DNA of 64,000 nucleotides from Miscanthus floridulus (GCF_019320115.1 NC_089597.1:122785485-122849484), one strand, 5' to 3'. Shown: positions 46,520 through 56,665, numbered from the stretch's first letter. A program made the numbers and translations. Notes: a model not told the origin generated them from the sequence alone.

Positions 46520-47885
46520 AAGAGCCTCGTCTGACAGAAACACAGAGGCGCTCACTCAAGCACACGATGTACTCCATTGGACCAAGTGCCAAACCTTTAA
46601 AGCTGCTTTTCAGCATAGCAGTAGGAGTGGGGGGACCATGTCCTTAAGATTCTGCATTCATCTGCGTTGCAAGCTTGGTAGTCTTGAATATCTTGTTCTT
46701 TCGTGTAGCACAACTTTTGATTGAGGCTAACAAGTTTATTAGCCTACATTGGGGGTGCTCTTAGATGATGTTCATGCTAAGAATGTTACAAAAGCATGGT
46801 AGTGTTAAAGTGGGAGGTAAGTTCATATTACATGCTCAATGGCAGATGGGAGAGACGAGTGCAACTAAAAACTATAGACCCAATAGCCCTTATTATGATC
46901 ACCGAAATCATGGGATTATGATTGTTGCATCACAAACATAGCTCCATAGCTTCAACCAAGCAATAGAGCAAGATGCAATATGCAGAATTTATGGTAAAAC
47001 TGCAATCTTTTCACAACGACAAGGAATACGAAAAATTCCCTTATTCGTGTAGGATGAGGACACATGAATGTATGAAATGGTATAGTAAAATGAGTACACT
47101 AGGCTTAAACATGTAGCTCGAGGTCATAGCAGGCCATGAAATGTAGGTGCAAGTGCAAATGTTGATATTATTATAACACCATTCTAGCAACAAAGAAAAC
47201 TAATAAAATCATTATAGTTTAAGAGCTACACATGGAGTAAAATAAGTTAGAATGGTACTAACTATAGTTAAACCACATGCTGCAAACTCTTTCAAAAAAA
47301 CACATGCTAAATGCATGACCACCACACTAGTTAGAACTTCATACCTGCGCCTTTCTTTCCAAATTATAAGTCATTTTATTTTTTCTAGGTATATAGTGTT
47401 TACAATGTACCTTGACATATCTCCTACAACTAAAAAGAACAAAGTGTGGACATTTTTTGGTGCGACATTTGTTTTGGTTCGTCTATTTGCCCATGCCTGC
47501 CATCCCACGACATCTTAATTACTGATTGATCGTGTCATTCTCCTTGATTGAATATTACCTGTCATGTGATAGAGGAATCATGGCAAAATAGGAAGTAGAA
47601 AATTATTGTGCTATCCATATACACATTGCATGTTTGCATGCACCAGCATCATGGCAACGAGCAAAATGAAAGAGAATTAACACAAAAGAAAGAGAATTAA
47701 GACAAAAGGAACCTCTTTGCATTTCTGAGAACCTTGTCAAATCTGCCTACATTTAATTACTTTCTCTCTTTGCATTTGCAAAAGGGACAGCTTTTTCCTC
47801 TTATCATTTTGTTTCACGCTCACGTGTTCCATCACCCTCGCTTGTTGTTTCTTGTGTGAACCATAGTTGATGTCATCTGTCTTCC
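46520..47885. other. Intergenic sequence, no gene recognised
   Basis: AT-rich single-copy-looking DNA between the retrotransposon nest and the DUF295 pseudogene. A possible MITE end lies at 47,350-47,400. No conserved reading frame was found. Confidence 0.5.
47350..47400 (+). repeat. Stowaway-like MITE terminus (weak)
   Basis: CTTTCCAAATTATAAGTCA followed by TTTTATTTTTTCTAG resembles the start of grass Stowaway elements (CTCCCTCCGTTCCAAATTATAAG...) but lacks a clean TA target site. A related sequence in opposite orientation is at 49,485-49,525. Confidence 0.35.
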
Positions 47886-49180
47886 ATGGCTCAGCCTCCC
47901 AATCTTAAGAGAAGGTCCCTACCTCTCCCTGAACTAGAGATCGGCCTAGCCAGAGGATCTCCTCGAGTCCATCAGGCAGCATCTCGTGTCAGGCCACTGA
48001 CACGGTGTCCTTCTGATCCGCTTGCTCCCCATGGCTCGCTGTCGTCCCGTTCGCGACCTTCGAGCCTGCTCCTATTGCTCCCGTTCGACCCCAACTCGGA
48101 CCGCGTCGGCTTCTACTGCGTCCCGGAGAAGAACGCCTTGTCCAAGACGCTGCCCGACATGCGTGGCAAGGCGGCGTGTGGCTCCTCAGTGTGGGTGGCT
48201 GGCGCTCATGGACGAGGCGGCGTTCTGTGACGCTGCTGAATCCATTCGTGGGTGCCAGTGCCCCCCGCAGTTGAGCTCTCGCCAGCAGGCGAACACGTCG
48301 CGGCGGCATCCTCATCGGAACACGTGTCTAGGGTCCACGGCCGGTGGGTCCTCCATCCCACCAACTGGCTACGAGGACGCGGATGCCGTAGGCAGAGCCA
48401 TCAAGCTAGAAGACATGAGGGATGTGTTCTTCCTTGAGATCGTGCTCTCGGCGCCGCCTGACGCCGATGGCCGCGACTGCAGTGGCCATGGCCATGCTTG
48501 GGTGCTCCACAGAGGTCGTGTTCTGCCGGGTTGGAGTCGACAGCGCATGGACGCTGCTCGACACCAAACTGGAGTTCTCCATGGGGTCCATCGTCCACTA
48601 CCAAGACAAGTTCTTGGCGATCGACTACACTGGAGAAATCTCCGTCTGCAGCAGCAACGCCGCCGGCGCTACTCCAACTGCGACGCTGATGCCATCGCTG
48701 TCGCCACCTGCGGGGCTCTGCCACCGTAGCTACCTGGAATCAAACGGTGAGCTGCACATTGTGGGTGCCATGGTGAGCACGTTCCACGAGACACAAAGCT
48801 TCACCTACAGCAGCGCGATCTATAAGTGCAACCTCCACAACCGTACATCGGAGTGGTCCAGGGTGAGGGACATCGGTGATCAGACATTGTTCGTGTCTAA
48901 ACATTTCAATGAAAGCTTCAGTGAAACAAGTGTATCCAAGTACAAGGAGAACAAAATCTACATAGTCTGAGTCATTGTATGGGGATCCATACGACTTGGT
49001 CCATCGACTGGAGATCGTTGATATTGCTACCGGCGCATCCAAAGTGAAGCCCTGTCCAGGAAAAGATGCAGGGTTCCAAGGATCTAGGTTGGATTCGACC
49101 CAATCTCTGGAAGCTCTAGAGTTTGTGAGCCTGCGATACCGCGCACTCCGTGACTGTGTTAAATTCATAAACTTTGCTTT
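47886..49180 (+). pseudogene. DUF295 (KIB1-4 beta-propeller) protein, frameshifted
   Basis: Three reading frames together spell a grass DUF295 protein. Frame one gives LLPFDPNSDRVGFYCVPEKN and LSKTLPDMRGKAACGSS (48,060-48,190). A second gives VTLLNPFVGASAP near 48,220. A third, 48,422-48,970, gives AMAMLGCSTEVVFCRVGVD, KFLAIDYTGEISVCSS and ELHIVGAMVSTFHETQSF. After another shift at about 48,967 come SLYGDPYDLVHRLEIVD and ASKVKPCPG. Functional relatives usually pair an N-terminal F-box with this propeller; no F-box is visible. At least three frameshifts make it a probable pseudogene, unless the indels are sequence errors. It is not related to the neighbouring kinase. Confidence 0.7.
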
Positions 49181-49999
49181 TTGGATTAAATGTCACTTTA
49201 ACGTTGGTATTTAATTTAACAGTATTGTTATCTTATCATGCGATTCGTGTGTTTTTAAGTATAAATTGTTAGTTATCCCATAGCAACGCATGAAGCACGC
49301 TACCTAATCATATATCTAGACGAATAGCCACGGGCAGAGCCAGCCCTGCAATGAGTTTGTGTGATTTCTATTATAAATTGATGCTCATAGTGTAAAATTA
49401 AGCCAGTGTAGTAGAGTTGACATCAATGATCTTTTGGTCTGCATCCGTCCCTGTGTATAGCAAAAAGCTTTGTAGTAGTTAAAAATGTTAAAACGACTTA
49501 TAATTTAAAACAGACAGAGTATCTTACGAAAGAAACAAATTCCTTACCAAATGGAATGAAAATGCATACTATCTATTCCTTGTAGACTCAGATGTCATAA
49601 TGTAACACTCCATTATTAAAATAAAAAATTGAAATCATGACACTGAAATATCAAATACGTCAGGCTTGCACCTTCCAGCATTTTCATTCGCCATGGACCT
49701 GGACGGCAACAGAAAAGAACAATATCCCTAGAAAAACCATCCTGCAGTTGCCATCACAACACGTAAGGCTAGTGCGACATCGATGAAGTCAAAGCACCAC
49801 TAATCTACTACTCGTACACGCACTTGATCCTAATATCCTCCCTCATCAACTAGCCATAACTTACCACTTATCAGTTGTACATAATTGCAACTTGGTCCTT
49901 AATTACTAATTAGAGGCTTAAACTGCCCTTCACACGCTGGCCACACCCCCTCTCACAGCTAGTTCAGCCACAAGGGGCCATCTCAAAACGGTAATGCTA
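49181..49999. other. Intergenic, with a weak MITE-like end
   Basis: AT-rich sequence. AAAACGACTTATAATTTAAA at 49,492-49,511 followed by ACAGACAGAGTA is the reverse-complement type of grass Stowaway end. Nothing else is recognised. Confidence 0.4.
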
Positions 50000-51110
50000 C
50001 TTACCAGATGTTCGACCCGTCGGACGTAGCTCCTCCACTCATTCCCTCGCTATTAAAAAAATCTACACTATGCTAATCTCCACTCATCCGCTGGCTTGCT
50101 CACCTCTCGCTCCCTCTATCGCGTGCGCCACCCGCTCCCTCCATGGCCAGCAGCGGCGCCCTCACCCACCTCGGCGCGCGCCCTCCCCTACCTCGACGCG
50201 TGGCCATGGCTACCTCCCTAGCCAGCGGCGGCGCCCTCACCCACCCCGGCAACTCCTCCCCCCACACCGGCATCCTGCCCCATCGGGAGCCCCCAACGCT
50301 CGCAAATCTGGCGGCCCTCTCCCCCACACCGGCGAGATCCATGGAGCACGAGCGAGATCCTTTAGAGGTGGCGCGACGGGGGAGTCGGCGGCGCTCCCCC
50401 ATCCAGGCAAGACGCCCTCCCCACCCCGGCGGCGCCGTCTCTCACCCCGCCGACCGTGCTTCCCCCACCCGGCGGCCATCTAGGCTCTCTCTCCCCCCTA
50501 TGTTGCATATGTATATTTCAAGTGTTTCAGGCGTTTCAGATGTATGTTGCATTTATTTCATATGGATGTTGCAAAAGTAGATCGGGGTATGTTGCGCATG
50601 TTGCATATGTTGCAATTGTTTGAGAGGCATGTTGCAAGCGTATGTTTCGAGTGTTTCAGATGTTTCAGAGGTATGTTTAATCTGTGTTTTCTGGGCATAT
50701 ATTGCAAGTGTGTTTTATCTAGATGTTGCATATGTTTCACACATATGTTGCATGTGTTTTATTTGAATGTTTGCGTATGGTTGCAATGGTTTTTAAGTGT
50801 TTTCAGGTGTTTTTCAAGTGTTTCAGAAGCATGTTTCAAGTGTTTCAACTGCCTTTAAGACGTATGTTGCAACTGTTGTATTTGGATTTGTCAAAAGTAG
50901 ATCAGCTGTTGAATCTCTCCTCCCCCCACTTTCTACGGCATCGTCGGCAGCCGGTAGGGCATCCATACGACGCCGCTGCCAGGGTCCTTCCGAATCGGAG
51001 GCGCAGCGCGCCCTTTCCCTCTTATCGCTCGGGCAGGCGCGGCCCCGCGTGGAGCGTGAAATAGAGTATAGCGCGCGGGCGTCCGTCCGGACGTCCGGGC
51101 GCTACAATTC
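50000..51110. repeat. TGTTGCA/TGTTTCA-rich repeat, probably a non-autonomous transposon
   Basis: 50,505-50,905 is a dense, degenerate array of ATGTTGCA, TGTTTCAAGTGTTTCAG and AGTGTTTT units ending CAAAAGTAGATC (an echo occurs at 50,573). It is preceded by a GC-rich Pro/Arg-coding-looking stretch (50,100-50,480) whose frames are all open by composition, not by homology. The outer edges (GCTACTTACCAGATGTTCGA near 49,996 and GTCCGGACGTCCGGGCGCTA near 51,084) are loosely complementary. Similar TGTTGCA arrays are common in grass genomes. Class uncertain; no target-site duplication was found. Confidence 0.5.
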
Positions 51111-51499
51111 CGATCTCAAAAGTCAACCCTGCCCCAAGTCCCCAACTGCAAGGCAACAACAGAAACATGACTTGCAGCGCATTAGCAATTACTACTTGCA
51201 TCATGTCAGCTGTCTGCAGTTGACCTGCATTTTGATAAGCATTTTTAGTTTAGGGGGCATGAACCAGTAATCTGTAAAGAGCCCTATTTTTCTTCTCTGG
51301 ATGAGGGCACGAGCCAGTACAATAATTGACAGTTGGATACTCCTATATTCTTTTCATTAAGACTCAAAGTCAGAGAGCTGGGCATGCATCTTTGCGTTAA
51401 GATAATCAGAAGCTTCTCTTTGGGGTCCTCGACTAGGGTTGAGAATTCTGTGATCCCATTGACCACAAACATGCGTATCGCCCGGAACTCAGCAGGTTC
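51111..51499 (+). promoter_or_regulatory. Upstream region of the receptor kinase gene
   Basis: Three W-box cores TTGAC[C/T] are present: minus strand at 51,121-51,126, plus strand at 51,220-51,225 and 51,459-51,464. Such sites bind WRKY factors and are common ahead of receptor-kinase genes. No convincing TATA box was found, so the transcription start is not assigned. Confidence 0.35.
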
Positions 51500-51530
51500 A
51501 TGGCGGTTCGGCAGCGGCCGATGCAGCTGA
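51471..51530 (+). CDS. Upstream ORF overlapping the kinase start codon
   Basis: An ATG at 51,471 opens 19 codons (MRIARNSAGSWRFGSGRCS) and stops at 51,528-51,530, past and out of frame with the main ATG at 51,500. Its -3 base is A, while the main ATG has T at -3 and G at +4. If the transcript includes it, it should lower initiation at the main ATG. No conservation can be judged here. Confidence 0.35.
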   Translation: MRIARNSAGSWRFGSGRCS

Positions 51531-54500
51531 GTCGCCATGTCATCGCCTCGGGGTCGGGGGTAACGACGACGACGCTGCTACTAATCCTGGTGCTGCTGTG
51601 TCGTCTCTGCGGCCGCGCCGGCGCAGCGTGCACGGGGGAGGAGAGGGAGGCCCTGCTGTCCTTGCTCGCCGACCTCTCGCCGCGGCCCGGCGACGCCCTG
51701 AACGCGTCGTGGCGCGGCGGGTCGCCCGACTGCTGCACGTGGGACGGCGTGGGCTGCGGCGTCGACGGCGCGGTCACGCGCGTCTGGCTGCCGCGCCGCG
51801 GGCTCGGCGGCATCATCTCGCCGGCGGTCGCCAACCTCACCGCTCTCACGCACCTGAACCTCTCCGGCAACAGTATCGGCGGCGCGTTCCCGGCGGCGCT
51901 GCTCTCGCTGCCCAATGCCGCCGTCGTCGACGTCAGCTACAACCGCCTGTCCGACTCGCTGCCGGACCTGCCTCCGGCCGTGGGCGCCGGTGGCGCGCTA
52001 CAGCTGCAGGCGCTCGACGTGTCGAGCAACTACTTGGAAGGGCAGTTCCCGTCCGCGATCTGGGCCCACACGCCGAGCCTCGTGTCGCTCAACGCCAGCA
52101 ACAACAGCTTCCAGGGCGTCATCCCGTCGTTCTGCCCGAGCAGCCCGGACCTCGCCGTGCTTGACCTCGCCATGAACCAGCTCGGCGGAGGCATCCCCGC
52201 CGGGTTCGGAAACTGCTCGCGGCTGCGCGTTCTCAGTGTCGGCCGGAACAACCTCACCGGCGAGCTCCCCGACGACATCTTCGACGTGAAGCCGCTGCAG
52301 CAGCTGCTGATTCCGTCGAACAAGATACAGGGGAGGCTCGATCCCTGGCGCATCGCCAAGCTGAGCAACCTCGTCTCTCTCGACCTCAGCTACAATGCCT
52401 TCACCGGAGAGCTGCCCGAGTCCATCAGCCAGCTGCCCAAGCTGGAGGTGCTCCGGCTCGCGCACAACAACCTAACTGGCACGCTCCCGCCGGCGCTCAG
52501 CAACTGGACAGGGCTCCGGTGCCTCGACCTCCGGGCCAACAGCTTTGTCGGGGACCTCGACGCCGTTGACTTCTCCGGCCTCGGCAACCTGACCATCTTC
52601 GACGTGGCCTCCAACAACTTCACCGGCAAGATGCCGCAGAGCATCTACTCCTCCGCGTGGCTGAAGGCGCTGCGCGTGGCGACCAACCAGATCGGTGGGC
52701 AGGTGGCGCCGGAGATCGGCAACCTGCGCCGGCTCCAGTTCCTGTCGTTGACTACAAACTCGTTCACCAACATCAGCGGCATGTTCTGGAACCTCCAGGG
52801 GTGCGAGAACCTCACCGCGCTGCTCGCGTCGTACAACTTCTACGGCGAGGTCCTGCCGGACGCCGGCTGGGTCGGCGACCATGTCAGGGGTCTCCGGCTG
52901 CTGGTGATGGAGAACTGCAAGCTCACTGGCCAGATACCAACGTGGCTGTCGAAGCTGAAGGACCTCAATATCTTGGACCTCGCTGACAACCGCCTCACCG
53001 GCCCGATCCCGCGCTGGATCGGCAGCATGAAGAAGCTCTACTACCTGGACCTGTCCAGCAACCAGCTCTCCGGCGGTATTCCGCCGTCGCTGGCGGAGCT
53101 GCCGCTTCTGACGTCGGAGCAGGCCAGGGAAAACTTAGATACAGGCCCCATGCCACTCTCCTTCACCCTGACGCCGCCCAACAACGGAGCGCCGAACAGC
53201 CCGGGCCGCGGGTACTACCAGATGTCCGGCATCGCCACGACGCTCAACTTCAGCAACAACTACCTCAACGGCACGATACCGCCCGATATCGAGCGGCTGG
53301 TGACGCTCCAGGTGCTTGACGTCGGTAGCAACAACCTCTCCGGCGGAATCCCGCCGGAGCTCTGCAACCTTACCAAGCTGCAGTTCCTAATCCTGCGCCG
53401 GAACCGTCTGACGGGGCCTATCCCGGCGGCGCTCAACCGGCTCAACTTCCTCGCCGTCTTCAGCGTCGCGTACAACGACCTCGAGGGGCCGATCCCGACG
53501 GGCGGCCAGTTTGACGCGTTCCCGTCGGTGTTCTTTCGCGAGAACCCGAAGCTCTGCGGCAAGGTGATCGCCGTCCCGTGTACGAAGCCCCATGCCGGAG
53601 GCGAGTCTGCTTCGTCCAAGCTAGTCAGCAAAAGGATCCTCGTGGCCATCGTTCTTGGAGTTTGCTCCGGAGTGATCGTAATCGTCGTCTTGGCCGGATG
53701 TATGGTGATCGCCATCAGGAGGGCGAAATCGAAGGTGTCAGTCAGCGGCGACGGCAAGTTCGCGGAGGCGTCCATGTTCGACTCCACGACGGATTTATAC
53801 GGCGACGACTCCAAGGACACGGTCCTGATCATGTCGGAGGCCGGCGGCGACGCGTTGAAGAACGTCACGTTCTCGGACATCCTCAAGGCGACCAACAACT
53901 TCGGCCCGGCGAGCATCATCGGGTCGGGCGGGTACGGGTTGGTGTACCTCGCGGAGCTGGAGGACGGCACGCGCCTCGCCGTGAAGAAGCTCAACGGCGA
54001 CATGTGCCTGATGGAGCGAGAGTTCCGCGCGGAGGTGGATACGCTGTCGTCGGCGTCGGTGCGGCACGAGAACCTGGTCCCGCTCAAGGGCTTCTGCGTC
54101 CGCGGCCGGCTGCGGCTGCTGCTGTACCCGTACATGGCGAACGGCAGCCTGCACGACTGGCTCCACGACCGTCCCGGCGGCGCGGAGGCGCTGCGGTGGC
54201 GGGACCGGCTCCGGATCGCGCGGGGCGCGAGCCGCGGCGTGCTCCACATCCACGAGCACTGCACGCCGCGGATCGTGCACCGGGACATCAAGTCCAGCAA
54301 CATCCTCCTGGACGAGTTCGGCGAGGCCCGGGTGGCGGACTTCGGCCTCGCCAGGCTCATCCTGCCCGACCACACCCACGTGACGACGGAGCTGGTGGGC
54401 ACGCCGGGGTACATCCCGCCGGAGTACGGGCAGGAGTGGGTGGCCACGCACCGCGGGGACGTCTACAGCTTCGGCGTCGTGCTGCTGGAGCTGCTCACGG

Positions 54501-54802
54501 GCAGGCGCCCCGTGGAGGTGGTGCCGACGCAGCGGCAGCAGTGGGAGTTGGTCGGGTGGGTGGCGCGGATGCGGTCGGAGGGGAGGCACGCGGAGGTTCT
54601 GGACCACCGGATCAGGGGCGGCGGCGACGACGAAGTGCAGATGCTGTACGTGCTCGACCTCGCATGCCTCTGCGTCGACGCCGCGCCCTTTAGCCGGCCG
54701 GCGATACAGGAGGTAGTCATCTGGCTCGAGAACGTGGATACCATCGCCACGTCAACGTCATCCGAAGATGTAAAAATATCTGATGGCCACGGACAAATCT
54801 GA
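51500..54802 (+). CDS. LRR receptor-like kinase, PSY1R/PSKR-type (tyrosine-sulfated peptide receptor family)
   Basis: A plasma-membrane receptor kinase expected to bind a small secreted peptide and signal through its cytosolic kinase. The 1,100-residue uninterrupted ORF has a signal peptide (about 1-42, hydrophobic TTTTLLLILVLLCRLC), an LRR N-cap with CCTWDGVGC at 78-86, and about 20 LRRs (roughly 90-690) split by an island of about 40 residues (538-577) lacking the LRR pattern. Then come a transmembrane helix (713-739) and a kinase domain (about 802-1,080). The kinase has GSGGYG (808-813), Lys829, HRD (927-929) and DFG (947-949), so it is a complete RD kinase. The island position and the CLMEREF/VTTELVGTPGYIPPEYG motifs favour the PSY1R/PSKR group; the ligand is unknown. 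Coding GC is high, as in many intronless grass genes. A start at Met8 (51,521) is possible. Confidence 0.93.
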   Translation: MAVRQRPMQLSRHVIASGSGVTTTTLLLILVLLCRLCGRAGAACTGEEREALLSLLADLSPRPGDALNASWRGGSPDCCTWDGVGCGVDGAVTRVWLPRRGLGGIISPAVANLTALTHLNLSGNSIGGAFPAALLSLPNAAVVDVSYNRLSDSLPDLPPAVGAGGALQLQALDVSSNYLEGQFPSAIWAHTPSLVSLNASNNSFQGVIPSFCPSSPDLAVLDLAMNQLGGGIPAGFGNCSRLRVLSVGRNNLTGELPDDIFDVKPLQQLLIPSNKIQGRLDPWRIAKLSNLVSLDLSYNAFTGELPESISQLPKLEVLRLAHNNLTGTLPPALSNWTGLRCLDLRANSFVGDLDAVDFSGLGNLTIFDVASNNFTGKMPQSIYSSAWLKALRVATNQIGGQVAPEIGNLRRLQFLSLTTNSFTNISGMFWNLQGCENLTALLASYNFYGEVLPDAGWVGDHVRGLRLLVMENCKLTGQIPTWLSKLKDLNILDLADNRLTGPIPRWIGSMKKLYYLDLSSNQLSGGIPPSLAELPLLTSEQARENLDTGPMPLSFTLTPPNNGAPNSPGRGYYQMSGIATTLNFSNNYLNGTIPPDIERLVTLQVLDVGSNNLSGGIPPELCNLTKLQFLILRRNRLTGPIPAALNRLNFLAVFSVAYNDLEGPIPTGGQFDAFPSVFFRENPKLCGKVIAVPCTKPHAGGESASSKLVSKRILVAIVLGVCSGVIVIVVLAGCMVIAIRRAKSKVSVSGDGKFAEASMFDSTTDLYGDDSKDTVLIMSEAGGDALKNVTFSDILKATNNFGPASIIGSGGYGLVYLAELEDGTRLAVKKLNGDMCLMEREFRAEVDTLSSASVRHENLVPLKGFCVRGRLRLLLYPYMANGSLHDWLHDRPGGAEALRWRDRLRIARGASRGVLHIHEHCTPRIVHRDIKSSNILLDEFGEARVADFGLARLILPDHTHVTTELVGTPGYIPPEYGQEWVATHRGDVYSFGVVLLELLTGRRPVEVVPTQRQQWELVGWVARMRSEGRHAEVLDHRIRGGGDDEVQMLYVLDLACLCVDAAPFSRPAIQEVVIWLENVDTIATSTSSEDVKISDGHGQI

Positions 54803-55226
54803 CAGACTGTAACTTGAAATTGGAAGAAATCGGCGTGCTTTTATGATCTGCGCTGAAGGATGCAAAATCTTTGCACGAGCTAGTCAGAGTTGATGATCGG
54901 AGAAATAAACTGTTTGCAGGCTTGCAGTGCAACGAGCGGCAAGCCATTTTGTGTTTGGGAGGAAAGCCCACCTGTTCGGTCTGGGCCCTTCTAATGTTAG
55001 GACTGTATTGGCCTTTTATGCTCTGCTCAGCCTTGTTGTGGGTAAAGCTTTTATTTGGGCCTGGGCTTGCACCGTTTTTTGGGATTTGGGACTGCTGCTT
55101 TTTATACCTTCATTTTTTACTCTTTTTTTGGGGTCTTTAATTTTGAAGACCTTTGTTTTTTTTGTTCCTCAAGGTTTGCAATTAAGCATCTCTCCTTTTT
55201 TTAAGAAACAGGGATTTCCCCCTAAT
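54803..55226 (+). other. 3' flank of the kinase gene
   Basis: Contains the first copy of a 120-bp direct repeat (54,856-54,976) and T-rich DNA to 55,226. No clear AATAAA followed by a cleavage site is assigned. Short frames at 54,871-55,253 are not credible genes. Confidence 0.5.
54856..54976 (+). repeat. 120-bp direct repeat, first copy
   Basis: AAGGATGCAAAATCTTTGC...GTTGATGATCGGAGAAATAA... to CACCTGTT, matching 55,720-55,838 with several substitutions and small indels. Confidence 0.85.
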
Positions 55227-55719
55227 TTTTTTTTGAGAGGTCACCAGGGGTGACGATAGTCTCACATGAATAATTTTCCACACATACCGACAAGGTTGAG
55301 AATGGAGGGTGTAAAGCACCGGTTACAAAAGTGACCCTTTGTCAGAGAGGTACATAGCATAGAGGGAGAGATGAGGATTACAAAAACCAACAAACACCAA
55401 CTCCAACAAACCATATAGTTCGGCACTCATCTTAGTACACAAAGCAAAATACGAGCACTGCGACATTGATCAGTGCCACCAACAAATGACAAGCGTCAAA
55501 GATCTTCATTCCACAAGCAATTGTAAGGCATTGAGTTGAATCTGACAGACAACAACCACTGAGTTAAAGCCAACAGACGATAGTCGTAAGTTGCATCACC
55601 TATGAGTCTATCTGGGATCCAAGCAATGCCCGCCTACACACTTTGGGGGGAGGAGGTCGCAAAGGAGGGAGGACCATTGGTAGGAGAGAGAAGAGATCCA
55701 AGACAGAGAGTCTACAAAG
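55227..55719 (-). repeat. Retrosequence-like segment with 3' poly-A on the minus strand
   Basis: On the minus strand this reads as a transcript-like sequence ending in a run of A (plus-strand T run at 55,228-55,236) just after CTCTC. The layout suggests a LINE 3' end or other reverse-transcribed copy. No ORF or clear target duplication was found. Confidence 0.35.
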
Positions 55720-55838
55720 AAGGATGCAATCTTTGCTCAAACTAGTTAGAGTTGATGATCGGAGAAATAAATCGTTTGCAGCATTGCAACGAGCGCCACC
55801 CATTTGTGCTCTTGCTTAGGGAAAAAAGCGCACCTGTT
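55720..55838 (+). repeat. 120-bp direct repeat, second copy
   Basis: Second copy of 54,856-54,976. It is followed by TTATTTTTCTTTTTC and a T-rich GAGAAAACCGGGTTGCATTT segment (55,855-55,985), itself reminiscent of a LINE end on the minus strand. Confidence 0.85.
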
Positions 55839-55997
55839 ATTTTTCTTTTTCTTTTTTGAGAAAACCGGGTTGCATTTTATTGATTCATATAAAATATTAC
55901 ACATACATCCTCACAAAAGCACCTCCGAATAAAATAAAAATTACATTCTGGTCCTTACAAAGATCTCCCAGGCGTCTTCGTGAGAGAACGAGGCCAC

Positions 55998-56500
55998 CAC
56001 TACCGGAGACAGCTTCTTTGTCGAGTGCCTCAGGCACTCGGCAAAGGCCGATATACACTCGACAAATCCTTTGCCGAGTGTTACACTCGGCAAAGGGCGC
56101 TCGGTAAACAGTTTATCGGTAAAGACCTCTTTGTCGAGTGCACTTTATCAGGCACTCGGTAAAGGCTTTGCCGAGTGCCAATCCGACACTCGACAAAGAA
56201 AAGTGGCCGTGACGGCGGCTTTGTCGAGTGCCAAGGTCAAGCACTCGGCAAAGGTCCTCGCTTTGCCGAGTGTCGTTGACTTAGACACTCAGCAAAGGTG
56301 GTCACTTTGCCGAGTGCCGCCGGCAAGACACTCGGCAAAGTATGTAATGTTTGCCGAGTGCCTGTCCCGTGGCACTCGGAAAATCTCTGATGTTTGCCGA
56401 GTGCAACGGTCTTTGCACTCGGCAAAGCATGTTCCCAGATAGTTCCTAGGTAGTCACTTTGCCGAGTGTCATGGCCATTGCACTTGGCAAAGTGACTGAA
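55998..56500. repeat. CACTA terminal and subterminal repeats
   Basis: About 19 copies of CTTTGCCGAGTG or its complement CACTCGGCAAAG (with TTTGTCGAGTG variants) lie between 56,018 and 56,490. Many are paired as inverted repeats with short loops (56,070-56,098, 56,150-56,181, 56,259-56,297). In En/Spm-type elements such sites bind the TNP1-type protein and bring the ends together; that role is inferred here. Confidence 0.9.
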
Positions 56501-56559
56501 AACAGCCTTTTTATTTGTTTTTTACATCCCATCCAAACAAACAGAAGATATATATAACA

Positions 56560-56665
56560 AACATCACCAATATCACATATATATCATCAACAACACATAT
56601 ATATCATCAACACCACATATATATCACAAACGTCACATATATATCACAAACGTCTCATGTCTCAC
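56560..56665. repeat. CACATATATATCA(N) tandem repeat
   Basis: CACATATATATCATCAACAA and close variants recur four to five times, then CACATATATATCACAAACGT twice. Unit length is about 20-24 bp. It is non-coding and internal to the CACTA element. Confidence 0.85.

Noticed and set aside
50070..50580. Pro/Arg/Ser-rich ORFs ahead of the TGTTGCA array
   Set aside because: GC-rich composition opens several frames on both strands at once, with no conserved domain, no consistent start and repeat DNA directly attached.
51581..54750. Large antisense and alternative-frame ORFs inside the receptor kinase gene, up to 395 codons
   Set aside because: Shadows of the high-GC coding frame; the products are Arg/Ala/Pro-rich without motifs, while the sense frame has every kinase and LRR landmark.
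55227..55719. Processed pseudogene of a known host gene
   Set aside because: Poly-A end suggests reverse transcription, but no protein similarity is recognisable, so the parent gene cannot be named.
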